From positions 1 to 64,000 of the forward strand of contig DATIBD010000117.1 in NCBI GenBank assembly GCA_035457705.1: a DNA stretch of 64,000 nucleotides, read 5' to 3'. Shown here one piece after another: positions 30,373-39,191 of the stretch; positions within the stretch are counted from its first letter, which is position 1, and every line of letters begins with the position of its first letter. The position numbers were made by a program, and so were the translations under genes. This DNA is from DASPGQ01 sp035457705 (GTDB taxonomy: Bacteria; Acidobacteriota; Vicinamibacteria; Marinacidobacterales; SMYC01). The notes beneath the pieces are model-generated. The model was not told where the DNA came from, made no database searches, and worked only from the letters and a program-made list of their open reading frames with translations.

Positions 30373-33048
30373 TTACAACGCCTCAGCTCGAAGAGCCCGA
30401 ACCGGATCGACTCGGGAGGCTCGCACCGCCGGAATCACCGAGCCGGCCAGTGCTGCTGCGAAGAGAACGAGCGGTACGAGAGCAAACGTTAATGGGTCTC
30501 GCGGTTCCACGCCGTACAGTAACGAATCCATCGACCCTGTCAGTGAATAGGCCGCGACCACGCCGACGGAGGTCCCCAAGGCGGCTAGAACGAGACCTTG
30601 TCGGATCACCAACCGGAGCATCTTCGACGGAGAGGCGCCCAGCGCCATGCGAAGGCCGATCTCCCGGGTCCTCTGTCCTACCACATACGAGGCAACGCCA
30701 TAGACCCCGACGACCGCGAGCGCGAGAGCCAGCCCCGACAACAGGACGAGGAGAGCCATGGTGAATCTCGACGATCCCATGGACCGAGAAAACACGTCTC
30801 GAAGAGTTCTGACGTCGGAGACAGGGAGCTTCGGATCGACTTCGCGCACGACGTCGCGGGCGGATCGCGCCAGCAACTCGGCCGACCCATTCGTGCGCAT
30901 TACGAAGGTCACCGCGCTGGGTGTGAATCCGGACGACTGATGAAACTGGCTCAGTGGCCGATACCATTTCGATTTGATCTCCGCTGTGATCCCGTTGTGA
31001 CGCACGTTGCCGACCACCCCAACGATCCGGGCCCAGGGAGGGTCCTCCGCCCCGCCGATCATGATGCGCTTGCCAATCGCGCTCTGCCCCGGCCAGTACT
31101 TCATCGCCATGGATTCGTTCACGAGGATTACCGGCTCCGTGTCGGGTCGATCTTCATCGGTGAAGGTGCGGCCCTCGACCAGCGGAATACCCATGGCCTC
31201 GAGATATCCCGGCGACGCCACTTGCCAATCGGCCGCTGGATTCTCTCCAGGACGTGGCTCGTAGCCCTCGATGCGAGTGCCGTAGTCCCCGATGGAGGTC
31301 GCGAGGGGCAGCACTCTCACCGCTCCCACTTCCTCGACACCCGGCAGCGCTCGAAGGCCTTCGCGCACACGCTCGAAGAGCGACAGAATGGAGGGCGAGT
31401 CGGGATAGCTGCCCATTGGGGCCGACAAACGGAACGTAAGGACATTTTCTATTCGGAAACCGGGATCGACGCGGACGAGCGTGGCGAACGTTCGGATCAT
31501 GAGCCCTGCCCCGGCGACCAGAACGACGGCCAGGGCCATCTGCAAGGCGACGAGGCCCCCCCTCAGACGTTGGCCGAAGACGCCCGAGCCGAAGGCGCGA
31601 ACCGGGTCACCAACCGCCGACCTCAGGCTGGAACGAGCCGTGGCGATCGCCGGTATGACGCCGAACAGGAGCGCGGTGGCAAGCGTCGCACCGAGCGCGA
31701 AAAGCAGAACGCCCCCATCGACGCGGGCTTCGGTGAGCCGGGGAATACTTCCTGGCTCCAGGGCGACGAGCGCGTCGATCGCCCAATATGCCAAAACGAG
31801 CCCCGTGAGTCCTCCCATCGCGGCCAACACAACGCTCTCGGTGATCAACTGCCGAAACACCCGGCCGAAGCTCGCCCCGAGCGAGCTTCGAAGGGCGACC
31901 TCCCGCGAGCGCTCGTGGCCTCGAGAGAGGACGACGCTGGCGACGTTCGTGCAGGCGATGAGGAGTACGAACCCCACGGCACCGAGCAGGACCAGCAGCG
32001 CCGGTCGCACGTCTCCCACGACGTCCTCGGACACGGGAATCACCAGCGTGCGAAAACGCCAGTCTGGGGTATAGATGCCATCTGCGGTGTCGCGCTCGTT
32101 CGCCGCGAGAAACTCCGCCCTCGCCTCCGCCAGCGAGGCGCTTTTCGCGAGTCGACCCACCGCGTAATACGAATGGCTTCCCCCGAGCCTCGGCAAGGTC
32201 TCGAATCCCTGCGGCACGTCGAGCGGCACATAGACGTCGGTCGGCGCCTCCGCGTTGAAGTCGGTGGGCAGCTGAAATCGCTCGGGGAGGACACCGATCA
32301 CGGTACGGGGCACACCGTCCATCTCGATCCGAGCACCCAGGAGAGAATCGTCTCCCCCAAAGCGACGCTCCCAGATGCGATGTGACAGGAGTATGACGTC
32401 GCTCACTTCCCGCTTTGCTTCCTCGGCAGAAAAGGCGCGGCCAATCGACGGAGAAGCACCGAGCACTTCGAAGAGGTTCGGAGTAACCGCAGCGAGACCA
32501 ACGCGCTCGGGGTCGTGACGGTCCTCGAGGTTCGCGCTGGTCGAGAAGTACAAAGCCACTTCGTCCAGACTCTGGATGGTCTCCCGATACATCCGGTACT
32601 CGGGAATCGAGACCCACGTCTTGGGGAACCCGGTCCACTGGCTCCAGATGGTGACGACGCGCTCCTGGTTCTCGTAGGGCAGCGGCTTCAGCAGCACGGC
32701 CCGGACGACGCTCATGAGAGCGACATTGGCGCCGATGCCGAGCGAAAGCGTCACCACGACGACGATAGCGTACCCGGGGCTCCGCGAGAACGATCGAAAG
32801 GCAAACCGCGCGTCCTGCCAGAACGAGTGCATCCAAGCCTCCTTCAGGTGCTCATCTCGGGGCCACTCACGACGCAGGCGCACCCAATCGAATGAGAGTA
32901 GTTGTCGCCAGTACCAGGCGCGGGCCGCGCCCGCCCCGTGGGTGCGCGCGCGCCTCTCGAAACCCTCTTTCAGGGCGGAGAGAAGGTCCTCTCGCAACGT
33001 CCGGGGTGTTAGCTGCTCAATGAGCCAGCGCGCGAGCATTGGCGGCAT
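30373..33048 (-). CDS. ADOP-type duplicated orphan ABC permease
   Basis: 891 residues. An N-terminal cytoplasmic domain (ARWLIEQLTPRTLREDLLSA and KEGFERRARTHG) is the mark of acidobacterial duplicated orphan permeases. There follow two MacB-like periplasmic/FtsX permease halves: transmembrane starts at FAFRSFSRSPGYAIVVVV and later at AVGVYGVASYVVG, with LSLGIGANVALMSVV as the classic family helix. No ATPase is encoded with it. Members are thought to export peptides or to act in envelope stress. The preceding PadR gene, whose stop lies 3 bp before this start on the same strand, is probably its regulator. Confidence 0.9.
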   Translation of the reverse strand: MPPMLARWLIEQLTPRTLREDLLSALKEGFERRARTHGAGAARAWYWRQLLSFDWVRLRREWPRDEHLKEAWMHSFWQDARFAFRSFSRSPGYAIVVVVTLSLGIGANVALMSVVRAVLLKPLPYENQERVVTIWSQWTGFPKTWVSIPEYRMYRETIQSLDEVALYFSTSANLEDRHDPERVGLAAVTPNLFEVLGASPSIGRAFSAEEAKREVSDVILLSHRIWERRFGGDDSLLGARIEMDGVPRTVIGVLPERFQLPTDFNAEAPTDVYVPLDVPQGFETLPRLGGSHSYYAVGRLAKSASLAEARAEFLAANERDTADGIYTPDWRFRTLVIPVSEDVVGDVRPALLVLLGAVGFVLLIACTNVASVVLSRGHERSREVALRSSLGASFGRVFRQLITESVVLAAMGGLTGLVLAYWAIDALVALEPGSIPRLTEARVDGGVLLFALGATLATALLFGVIPAIATARSSLRSAVGDPVRAFGSGVFGQRLRGGLVALQMALAVVLVAGAGLMIRTFATLVRVDPGFRIENVLTFRLSAPMGSYPDSPSILSLFERVREGLRALPGVEEVGAVRVLPLATSIGDYGTRIEGYEPRPGENPAADWQVASPGYLEAMGIPLVEGRTFTDEDRPDTEPVILVNESMAMKYWPGQSAIGKRIMIGGAEDPPWARIVGVVGNVRHNGITAEIKSKWYRPLSQFHQSSGFTPSAVTFVMRTNGSAELLARSARDVVREVDPKLPVSDVRTLRDVFSRSMGSSRFTMALLVLLSGLALALAVVGVYGVASYVVGQRTREIGLRMALGASPSKMLRLVIRQGLVLAALGTSVGVVAAYSLTGSMDSLLYGVEPRDPLTFALVPLVLFAAALAGSVIPAVRASRVDPVRALRAEAL

Positions 33049-33051
33049 CGC

Positions 33052-33387
33052 TCAACGCCTCTCCGGATCCGCGGAAACGTCGGCTCCGGCCCACATGCGC
33101 TCGAGCACGATGCGCGATTCCTCGAGCACATGCACACCTCTGGGTGTGAGTCTGAAGCACCGCTTGGCTTTGCCGCCCCGGATCGGCCGGGGCTCGCCGC
33201 GCGCCGATCGTACGTACCCCTTCTTCTCCAACCGAACCAGCGTGACGTAAATGGTACTGATCGTCAGCGGTCTCGACGCCAGCTCCTCGAGCTCCCTCTG
33301 AATCTCGGCTCCATGGGCATCGGCCCCGAGTCTAGCAACGGCAAGCATGAGAAGCTGTTCGAGCTCACCGAGCGAATCCCGCCGCAT
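33052..33387 (-). CDS. PadR-family transcriptional regulator
   Basis: 111 residues. Winged-helix pattern of PadR: SLGELEQLLMLAVARLG, then ISTIYVTLVRLEKKGYVRS and RFRLTPRG-type wing (RCFRLTPRGVHVLEE). This family binds palindromic operators and responds to small ligands or envelope stress. It is immediately upstream of the ADOP permease and the two are likely co-transcribed, a pairing common in Acidobacteriota. The ATG at 33387 is in a clear coding frame. Confidence 0.88.
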   Translation of the reverse strand: MRRDSLGELEQLLMLAVARLGADAHGAEIQRELEELASRPLTISTIYVTLVRLEKKGYVRSARGEPRPIRGGKAKRCFRLTPRGVHVLEESRIVLERMWAGADVSADPERR

Positions 33388-33449
33388 GGCCTATATTATT
33401 GACAAAATCTAATAATAACGGCGAGTCGCGGTCGGGGGATCGAGACCGC

Positions 33450-35063
33450 TCAGGGTCGAGACGCCTCACGCACGGCCCGGAACTCGCTCGTCTCGCTCCA
33501 CTCGGGCCACTCATCGCTCGTCGCGAGCCGTTCTCCCATGGCGAAAAAGAGGTCCAGGTCCTGCACCATCCCCGAAAGGTCGTACCAGTCTTTCACTTCG
33601 TCGGACGGCTTGTGGTAATCCTCCGCGACGTAGTTCTCGCGGCGCTGCTTGCCCCATCCTTCGGGCTTCCCCTCGAAGTGGACGCCCACGTCGGGGTAAA
33701 AGGCGGGAATCCCGATTTTCGCGAGCTCGAAGTGATCGGAGCGATAGTAATAGCCTTTCTCCGGTTCGGCATCGGGCTCGAGCACTCGACCCTGAGCCGC
33801 AGCGAGCTCGCGGGCGAGATCGTCGAGCGACGATTGGCCCATTCCGACAACCGTCACATCCGTCGTCCTGCCCCATATGTTGAGTCCGTCCATATTGATC
33901 GCGGCTACCGTCTCGGACGGTGAATAGAGCGGATGCCGGGCGTAGAAGCGCGAGCCCAGGAGCCCTTGCTCCTCGGCGGTTACGGCAAGGAAGAGGACCG
34001 ACCGTCGGGGCGTCGGCTCGAGCGCCGCGAAAGCGCGCGCGAGCTCGAGAAGGCCGGCCGTTCCCGTCGCGTTGTCATAGGCGCCGTTATAGATCTTGTC
34101 TCCGTTGCCGCCTTCCTGCGTTCCCAGGTGATCCCAATGCGCCACGTAGAGGATCGTCTCCTCGGGAACCTCCGCCCCCACGACTCGTGCCACGACGTTT
34201 TTGGAATCGACGTTCCGGAGCTGGTTTTTGATCGAGGCGCGCAAGCTCACGCCGAGCGGCAAAGGCTGAAAGGCGCGATCCGCGGCGGCTCGCTTCTGTT
34301 CCGCGAGATCGAGGCCCGCCCGCTCGAAGAGCGATTGAGCCGCGCTTCGAGAGAACCATCCCTCGACCGCGACGCGCCCAGCGTTGCGATCCTCGGTCTC
34401 TAGATCGAACTGCTCGCCCAACCAACTTCCCCGAACGACCTCCCAGGGGTAGCCCGCTGGGCCGGTCTCGTGGACGATGAAAGCGCCGGCGGCACCTTTC
34501 TGAGCCGCGATCTCGTACTTGTATGTCCACCTTCCGTAATACGTCATGGCTTCGTCCCCGAACGCCCCCTCGGTGGGCGGGTCGTTCACGAGCATGACAA
34601 GGATCTTGCCCATCACGTCAACGCCCTTGTAATCGTCCCAGTCGTATTCCGGCGCGACGACTCCGTAGCCGACGTAGACGAGCTCCGCTTCGACCGCAAC
34701 TTCCTCCACGACCCGCTTCGTCCAGGCAACGTAGGCTTCCCCGTCCGCGAGCTCCTCTTCCCCGCCGCTCCGAACGAGCGATACCCGGCTCGTGTTGGTG
34801 ATGCCAACCAGAGGCACCTTATGCACGTAGGTACCGTCCGGGTTTCCCGCTGCGAGTCCATAGCTTCGAAACGCATCGGTAAGGTAGGCGACTGTCTTCT
34901 CCTCCCCCGCGGAGCCTGGACTGCGGCCCCCGAACTCATCCGAGGAAAGGGTCCGGATGTGCTCCATCAGTCGATCCTGCGAGAAACGCTCGGCAGGCGC
35001 GGGCGTTGACGGCTCGCATGCCACAGCGGTCAAGAAAAGTCCGAGAAGCGACAGACGTACCAT
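33450..35063 (-). CDS. M28-family zinc aminopeptidase, lipoprotein
   Basis: 537 residues from the ATG at 35063, selected for the AAGGAGG just upstream. The signal ends in a lipobox (LTAVAC), so the enzyme is anchored outside the cytoplasm. A PA-like insert (VVAPEYDWDDYKGVDVMGKI) precedes the catalytic part. Zinc-site motifs: AHWDHLG, YDNATG, TAEEQG, INMDG and YHKPSDEV, giving all the expected His/Asp/Glu ligands. It probably trims peptides in the periplasm or outside the cell. An upstream in-frame extension to 35114 is less likely. Confidence 0.9.
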   Translation of the reverse strand: MVRLSLLGLFLTAVACEPSTPAPAERFSQDRLMEHIRTLSSDEFGGRSPGSAGEEKTVAYLTDAFRSYGLAAGNPDGTYVHKVPLVGITNTSRVSLVRSGGEEELADGEAYVAWTKRVVEEVAVEAELVYVGYGVVAPEYDWDDYKGVDVMGKILVMLVNDPPTEGAFGDEAMTYYGRWTYKYEIAAQKGAAGAFIVHETGPAGYPWEVVRGSWLGEQFDLETEDRNAGRVAVEGWFSRSAAQSLFERAGLDLAEQKRAAADRAFQPLPLGVSLRASIKNQLRNVDSKNVVARVVGAEVPEETILYVAHWDHLGTQEGGNGDKIYNGAYDNATGTAGLLELARAFAALEPTPRRSVLFLAVTAEEQGLLGSRFYARHPLYSPSETVAAINMDGLNIWGRTTDVTVVGMGQSSLDDLARELAAAQGRVLEPDAEPEKGYYYRSDHFELAKIGIPAFYPDVGVHFEGKPEGWGKQRRENYVAEDYHKPSDEVKDWYDLSGMVQDLDLFFAMGERLATSDEWPEWSETSEFRAVREASRP

Positions 35064-35160
35064 TGGGCCTCCTTTTCGAGCCCCTATCCTCGTCGCTCCA
35101 TGAGCGGACGTCAATCAGCTTGCGTCGTTCACCCGAACCTGCGTGCTACCATTCGCGGAA

Positions 35161-36498
35161 ATGCTGATCGCAGCGGCGATTGTCGCCAGCACCGTATCGT
35201 GGTCCGACGCTCGCGAGCTGTTCTCCGACGAGCCGGCCGTTCGCCGGGCGGCAATCGATCGACTGCGGGAAGCTCGAGACCTCACGGTGATGGCGGGGCT
35301 GAACGACGTCCTCTACTATCACTACACGGCACAGCTCCCATCGATCGCCAACGAGATCGCGGTGCTCATGGAAGCTCTCGCCGGAGACACGAGCGGGTCG
35401 AACCCCCGTCGAAGTTGGGCGGAATGGGTTGGCCGTCACGATGAGATCGAGCCCAAAGAAGGTTACGTTTTGTTCAAACGTTTCGTTTTCGAACGTTACG
35501 ATCCGGCTTTCCGCGGCTACTTCCAACCACGATTCGTGTTCCGAATACGAGCGGAGGAGATCGAATGGGGCGGTGTCAACAAAGACGGCATTCCAGCTCT
35601 CGACCGCCCGGGCTTCGTTCCGGCGCACGCGGCGACCTATTTGAAAGACGACGAGCGTGTCTTCGGGGTGTTTCTCGCGGGAGAAGCGAAGGCCTACCCG
35701 CACCGAATCCTCGACGCCCACGAGATGGCAAACGACGTGGTCGGAGGACGCCATGTGACGCTCTCCTATTGCACGCTCTGCGGCTCGGGCATTTTGTTCG
35801 ACGGCGAGCACCCCTCTCGCGAGGGCAAAGAACCCTTCACCTTTGGATCCTCGGGTCTTCTGTATCGCTCCAACAAGCTCATGTACGACCGACCGACCAA
35901 CAGCCTCTGGAACAACCTCACGGGTGAGCCCGTCGTCGGTCGGCTCGCCGAGTCTGGGATTCGCCTCGAGAAACGTCCGCTGGTCGTTTCGACCTGGGGT
36001 GATTGGCGAAAGCGGCACCCGACGACGCTCGTTCTCGATATCAACGGGACCGGCTTCGATCGGGACTACACTCGCAGCCCTTACGAGGACTATTTTGCTT
36101 CCGACGAGACGATGTTTCCGGTATGGCTGAGGAATGACTCGCTTCGAGTCAAAGAATGGATCTTCGGGTTGATCGTCAACGGAAGGCCCAAAGCCTACCC
36201 CATCGAGCTTTTGAAATCCGAACGCGTGGTTCACGACAGGCTCGGCGGTACGAGTCTTGTTCTCGTGACGAGCCCGGACTCCGGCGCCGTTCGAGCCTAC
36301 GAAGCTGGTGAGAGACAGTTTGCTTTTGGGGAGGACGCAGGCGTTCTCGTCGAGCGGAAGACGCGCGAACGCTGGCGCGTCGAAGAGGAGGCGCTCGTTT
36401 CCCCGAGCGGCGAATCGCTCCCGCGCCTGTCAGGACACAACGCTTTCTGGTTCGGCTGGTACGCGTTCTTCCCTACCACGGACGTTTACCGACCTTGA
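35161..36498 (+). CDS. DUF3179 family protein, exported
   Basis: 445 residues from the ATG at 35161; GTG at 35143 is possible. A short hydrophobic N-terminus (MLIAAAIVASTVS) suggests export. The DUF3179 core is clear: AKAYPHRILDAHEMANDVVG, then YCTLCGSGILF with the typical CxxC-like pair, FTFGSSGLLYRSN, and LWNNLTGEPVVG. The family is of unknown function, widespread in bacteria. Here it has an ~100-residue N-terminal helical extension. Its 3' end overlaps the convergent amidohydrolase by 26 bp. Confidence 0.85.
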   Translation: MLIAAAIVASTVSWSDARELFSDEPAVRRAAIDRLREARDLTVMAGLNDVLYYHYTAQLPSIANEIAVLMEALAGDTSGSNPRRSWAEWVGRHDEIEPKEGYVLFKRFVFERYDPAFRGYFQPRFVFRIRAEEIEWGGVNKDGIPALDRPGFVPAHAATYLKDDERVFGVFLAGEAKAYPHRILDAHEMANDVVGGRHVTLSYCTLCGSGILFDGEHPSREGKEPFTFGSSGLLYRSNKLMYDRPTNSLWNNLTGEPVVGRLAESGIRLEKRPLVVSTWGDWRKRHPTTLVLDINGTGFDRDYTRSPYEDYFASDETMFPVWLRNDSLRVKEWIFGLIVNGRPKAYPIELLKSERVVHDRLGGTSLVLVTSPDSGAVRAYEAGERQFAFGEDAGVLVERKTRERWRVEEEALVSPSGESLPRLSGHNAFWFGWYAFFPTTDVYRP

Positions 36499-37495
36499 GG
36501 AGCTTCTCGGCGTTACGGAAGTAAATCTTCTCGCGGTCCTCGGTGGAGATGGCGATCGCATCGAGAACGCGAATCGTCTCGCGAATGTACATCGGTCCCT
36601 TCTCCGGATCGAAGGGGGCATCGGAGGCAAACAGAACGCGATCGGCGCCGAAGAACGACAGCCCGCACTCGGTTGCCGCGTGCGAACCGAAAACGGCCGT
36701 ATCGCCGTAGAACATGTGGAAGTAGTCGAGAGGTCGCCTCTTCAACCTCTGGGCCACCCGGGCCAGGTCCTCGCCCGAGGTGCGGCTTCCGATCTGGTCC
36801 CAACCCGGGCCCACGCGCCCCTCGAAGTAGGGAACCATGGCGCCCAAATGGTGCGTGATGACCTTGAGGTTGGGATGCCGGTCGAAGAGTCCGGCGAACA
36901 CGATCCGGGCCATGGCGACGCTCGTCTCGTAGGGCCAGCCAAAAGCCCACCAGATCTCGTACTTCGAGCTGTTCTCGACGGGGTAGTCGGCAAATCTGGC
37001 GCCCCGGGCGGGGTGCAGCAGGATGGGAAGATCGTAGCCGGCCATCAGATCGAAAAGCGGCAGAAACTCGGGCGAATCGAGGGGGCGGCCCAGTACGTTC
37101 GAGTAGAGCTGTAGGCCCCGAGCTCCGAGCTTTTCGACGGCCCGGCGCGCCTCGTCGAGCGCGGCCGGGACATCGTTCATTGGAAGGGCGGCGACGAATG
37201 CCGGAAACCGATCGGGATGGCGATCGACCAGCTCGGCCATCCCATCGTTGGCCGCGCATGCGAGCTCCCCCACGATGTCGGGAGGCCCGAAGACCTCGAT
37301 GGGAGGCGACGCCAGCGAAAGCACTTGGTGGTAGTCTTCGAAGAGATCCATCACCCGGAAGCGCTCGTCGAGATCGAAGAGCATGGGAATCGCCCTTACG
37401 CGCTTACCCATATCCCGATGCTCGGGGGCGACTTTCATCATCAGATCGTAGAAGGGTCGCGGCATGATGTGATTGAAAACGTCCAGCTTCCTCAT
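36473..37495 (-). CDS. Amidohydrolase family 2 metal-dependent hydrolase or decarboxylase
   Basis: 340 residues. TIM-barrel metal-hydrolase of the ACMSD-like type: the N-terminal motif is DVFNHIMP, in which the first residue of the usual HxH is Asn, as in some members. Later residues include ILLHPARG, ITHHLGAMVP and FASDAPFDPE, giving the second-barrel His and Asp. Members of this group decarboxylate or hydrolyse aromatic and small organic acids; the substrate here is unknown. It is convergent with DUF3179. Confidence 0.82.
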   Translation of the reverse strand: MRKLDVFNHIMPRPFYDLMMKVAPEHRDMGKRVRAIPMLFDLDERFRVMDLFEDYHQVLSLASPPIEVFGPPDIVGELACAANDGMAELVDRHPDRFPAFVAALPMNDVPAALDEARRAVEKLGARGLQLYSNVLGRPLDSPEFLPLFDLMAGYDLPILLHPARGARFADYPVENSSKYEIWWAFGWPYETSVAMARIVFAGLFDRHPNLKVITHHLGAMVPYFEGRVGPGWDQIGSRTSGEDLARVAQRLKRRPLDYFHMFYGDTAVFGSHAATECGLSFFGADRVLFASDAPFDPEKGPMYIRETIRVLDAIAISTEDREKIYFRNAEKLLKVGKRPW

Positions 37496-37555
37496 AGCCG
37501 TCCTCGGTGGCGTGATGATAACGTAAGTTTGGCGGACACCGCAGGAGAGAAGTCC

Positions 37556-38866
37556 ATGAAGAGCTATTTCCCCGAGATCAAGGAATCCGTTCTCTACGAG
37601 GGTCCCGACTCAAAGAATCCCCTGGCGTTCCGGTACTACGACCGCGATCGTGTGGTCGGTGGAAAGAAGATGTCGGACCACCTAAAGTTCGCCGTCTGTT
37701 ACTGGCACGCGCTCCGGGGAACGGGTGCGGATACATTTGGCGGCGGAAGCTTCGAGCGCCCCTGGGGCGTCGAGTCGGACCCGGTGGGCGCGGCCGCGTC
37801 CACGATGGACGCGGCCTTCGAGCTCTTTCGAAAACTCGGTGTCGGATACTACTGTTTCCACGACCGGGATATCGCTCCTGAGACGCATCTCGACCGGATG
37901 GTCGAGAGAGCCGCCCGGCTCCAGAGGGAAACAGGTGTGAAGCTCTTGTGGGGAACGGCCAATCTCTTCAGCCATCCGCGCTACACGCACGGCGCCGCTA
38001 CCAATCCTGACCCTCTCGTTTTTGCCCACGCGGCGGCACAGGTACGACGCGCCATCGACGCGACCGTGGAGCTCGGGGGAAGCGCATACGTGTTCTGGGG
38101 CGGACGGGAGGGATATACGACGCTTCTGAACACCGATATGAAGCGGGAGCGCGAGCAGATGGCTGCGTTTCTTCAGCTGGCGTCGGACTATGCGAGACAA
38201 GCGGGCTTTTCGGGAACGCTCCTCATCGAGCCGAAGCCCATGGAGCCGACGAGCCATCAGTACGACTTCGACGCCGCCACGACGCTCAATTTCCTCCGAG
38301 AGTTCGACCTGTTCGACCGATTCGAGCTCAATATCGAGGCCAATCACGCCACGCTGGCTCGGCACTCATGGGAGCACGATTTGATCGTCGCCTCGAGCGC
38401 GGGGAAGCTCGGAAGCCTCGACATCAACCGTGGCGACCCCACTCTCGGCTGGGACACCGACCAGTTCCCGACGGACCTGCACGCCGCGACGATGGCGATG
38501 ATGGTGATTCTGAATCAAGGCGGTCTCGAGAACGGCGGGCTCAATTTCGACGCCAAGGTCCGACGCGGTTCGTTCGATCCCGTGGACATCTTCCACGCGC
38601 ACATCGGTGGCATGGATACGTTCGCGAGAGCGCTTCTCGTCGCCGAAAAGATCGCTCGCGATGGGGTCCTCGCGAGCGCCATCCGCGAGCGCTACGCCAA
38701 GTTTCGTGACTCGGAGATGGGGCGCAAGATCATGAGCCGAAACGTCACGCTTCCCGAGCTCGAGGCCTGGGCGGCTTCGAGCGGCGAGCCCGAGCGCGTC
38801 AGCGGACGACAGGAAGCGCTCGAGAACGTCTTGAGTGACTACCTCTACGGGACCCGCATGGATTAG
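37556..38866 (+). CDS. xylA: Xylose isomerase
   Basis: 436 residues from the ATG at 37556 with GCAGGAGAG upstream; an earlier in-frame run to 37217 overlaps the divergent gene and is spurious. Active-site motifs are present: FHDRDIAPE (catalytic His), LIEPKPMEPTSHQYDFD (Glu/Lys and metal ligands), IEANHATLA, and LDINRGD. The length and ending fit the class II bacterial enzyme. It interconverts xylose and xylulose. The xylulokinase gene is ~20 kb away, not adjacent. Confidence 0.95.
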   Translation: MKSYFPEIKESVLYEGPDSKNPLAFRYYDRDRVVGGKKMSDHLKFAVCYWHALRGTGADTFGGGSFERPWGVESDPVGAAASTMDAAFELFRKLGVGYYCFHDRDIAPETHLDRMVERAARLQRETGVKLLWGTANLFSHPRYTHGAATNPDPLVFAHAAAQVRRAIDATVELGGSAYVFWGGREGYTTLLNTDMKREREQMAAFLQLASDYARQAGFSGTLLIEPKPMEPTSHQYDFDAATTLNFLREFDLFDRFELNIEANHATLARHSWEHDLIVASSAGKLGSLDINRGDPTLGWDTDQFPTDLHAATMAMMVILNQGGLENGGLNFDAKVRRGSFDPVDIFHAHIGGMDTFARALLVAEKIARDGVLASAIRERYAKFRDSEMGRKIMSRNVTLPELEAWAASSGEPERVSGRQEALENVLSDYLYGTRMD

Positions 38867-38884
38867 CCCAGGGGCTGGCGGGCT

Positions 38885-39166
38885 TCAGCGTTCTCGACGA
38901 TTTTCGCCGAGGGCCGTTCCTTTCTCCAGACAAGCGATCGTCGCCGCGAGGAGTGCGTAGGCCACCAACGCGGTCATCGCCATCGCGCGATCGGAGCCCG
39001 GTGTGGGGCCGAAGAGCATGCCGGCCTGCAGCTGGAGGATCGCGCCGCAGAACAAGGGTATCGAGAATGCCGCCTTCGGGGTCAGAGGGCTCGAGCGGGA
39101 CGAGTACAGACCCATCGCTCCGAGGACGATAAACTTTCTCGCGGAACAACAGCCGTCTCCCGACAC
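38885..39166 (-). CDS. Small hypothetical membrane protein
   Basis: 93 residues from a GTG at 39166, or 76 from the ATG at 39115. Two hydrophobic segments are seen, around SIPLFCGAILQLQAGMLFG and AMTALVAYALLAATIACL. It occupies the ~320 bp between xylA and the acyltransferase fusion and runs in the same direction as the latter, ending 19 bp after the xylA stop. No ribosome-binding site is convincing and no homologue is recognised, so it could be chance. Confidence 0.35.
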   Translation of the reverse strand: MSGDGCCSARKFIVLGAMGLYSSRSSPLTPKAAFSIPLFCGAILQLQAGMLFGPTPGSDRAMAMTALVAYALLAATIACLEKGTALGENRRER

Positions 39167-39191
39167 GTAGACAAAGGAACGGGCGCCCCGC

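Noticed and set aside
30598..32385. 595-codon plus-strand frame
   Set aside because: It is the antisense of the ADOP permease; long complementary frames are expected at this GC content.
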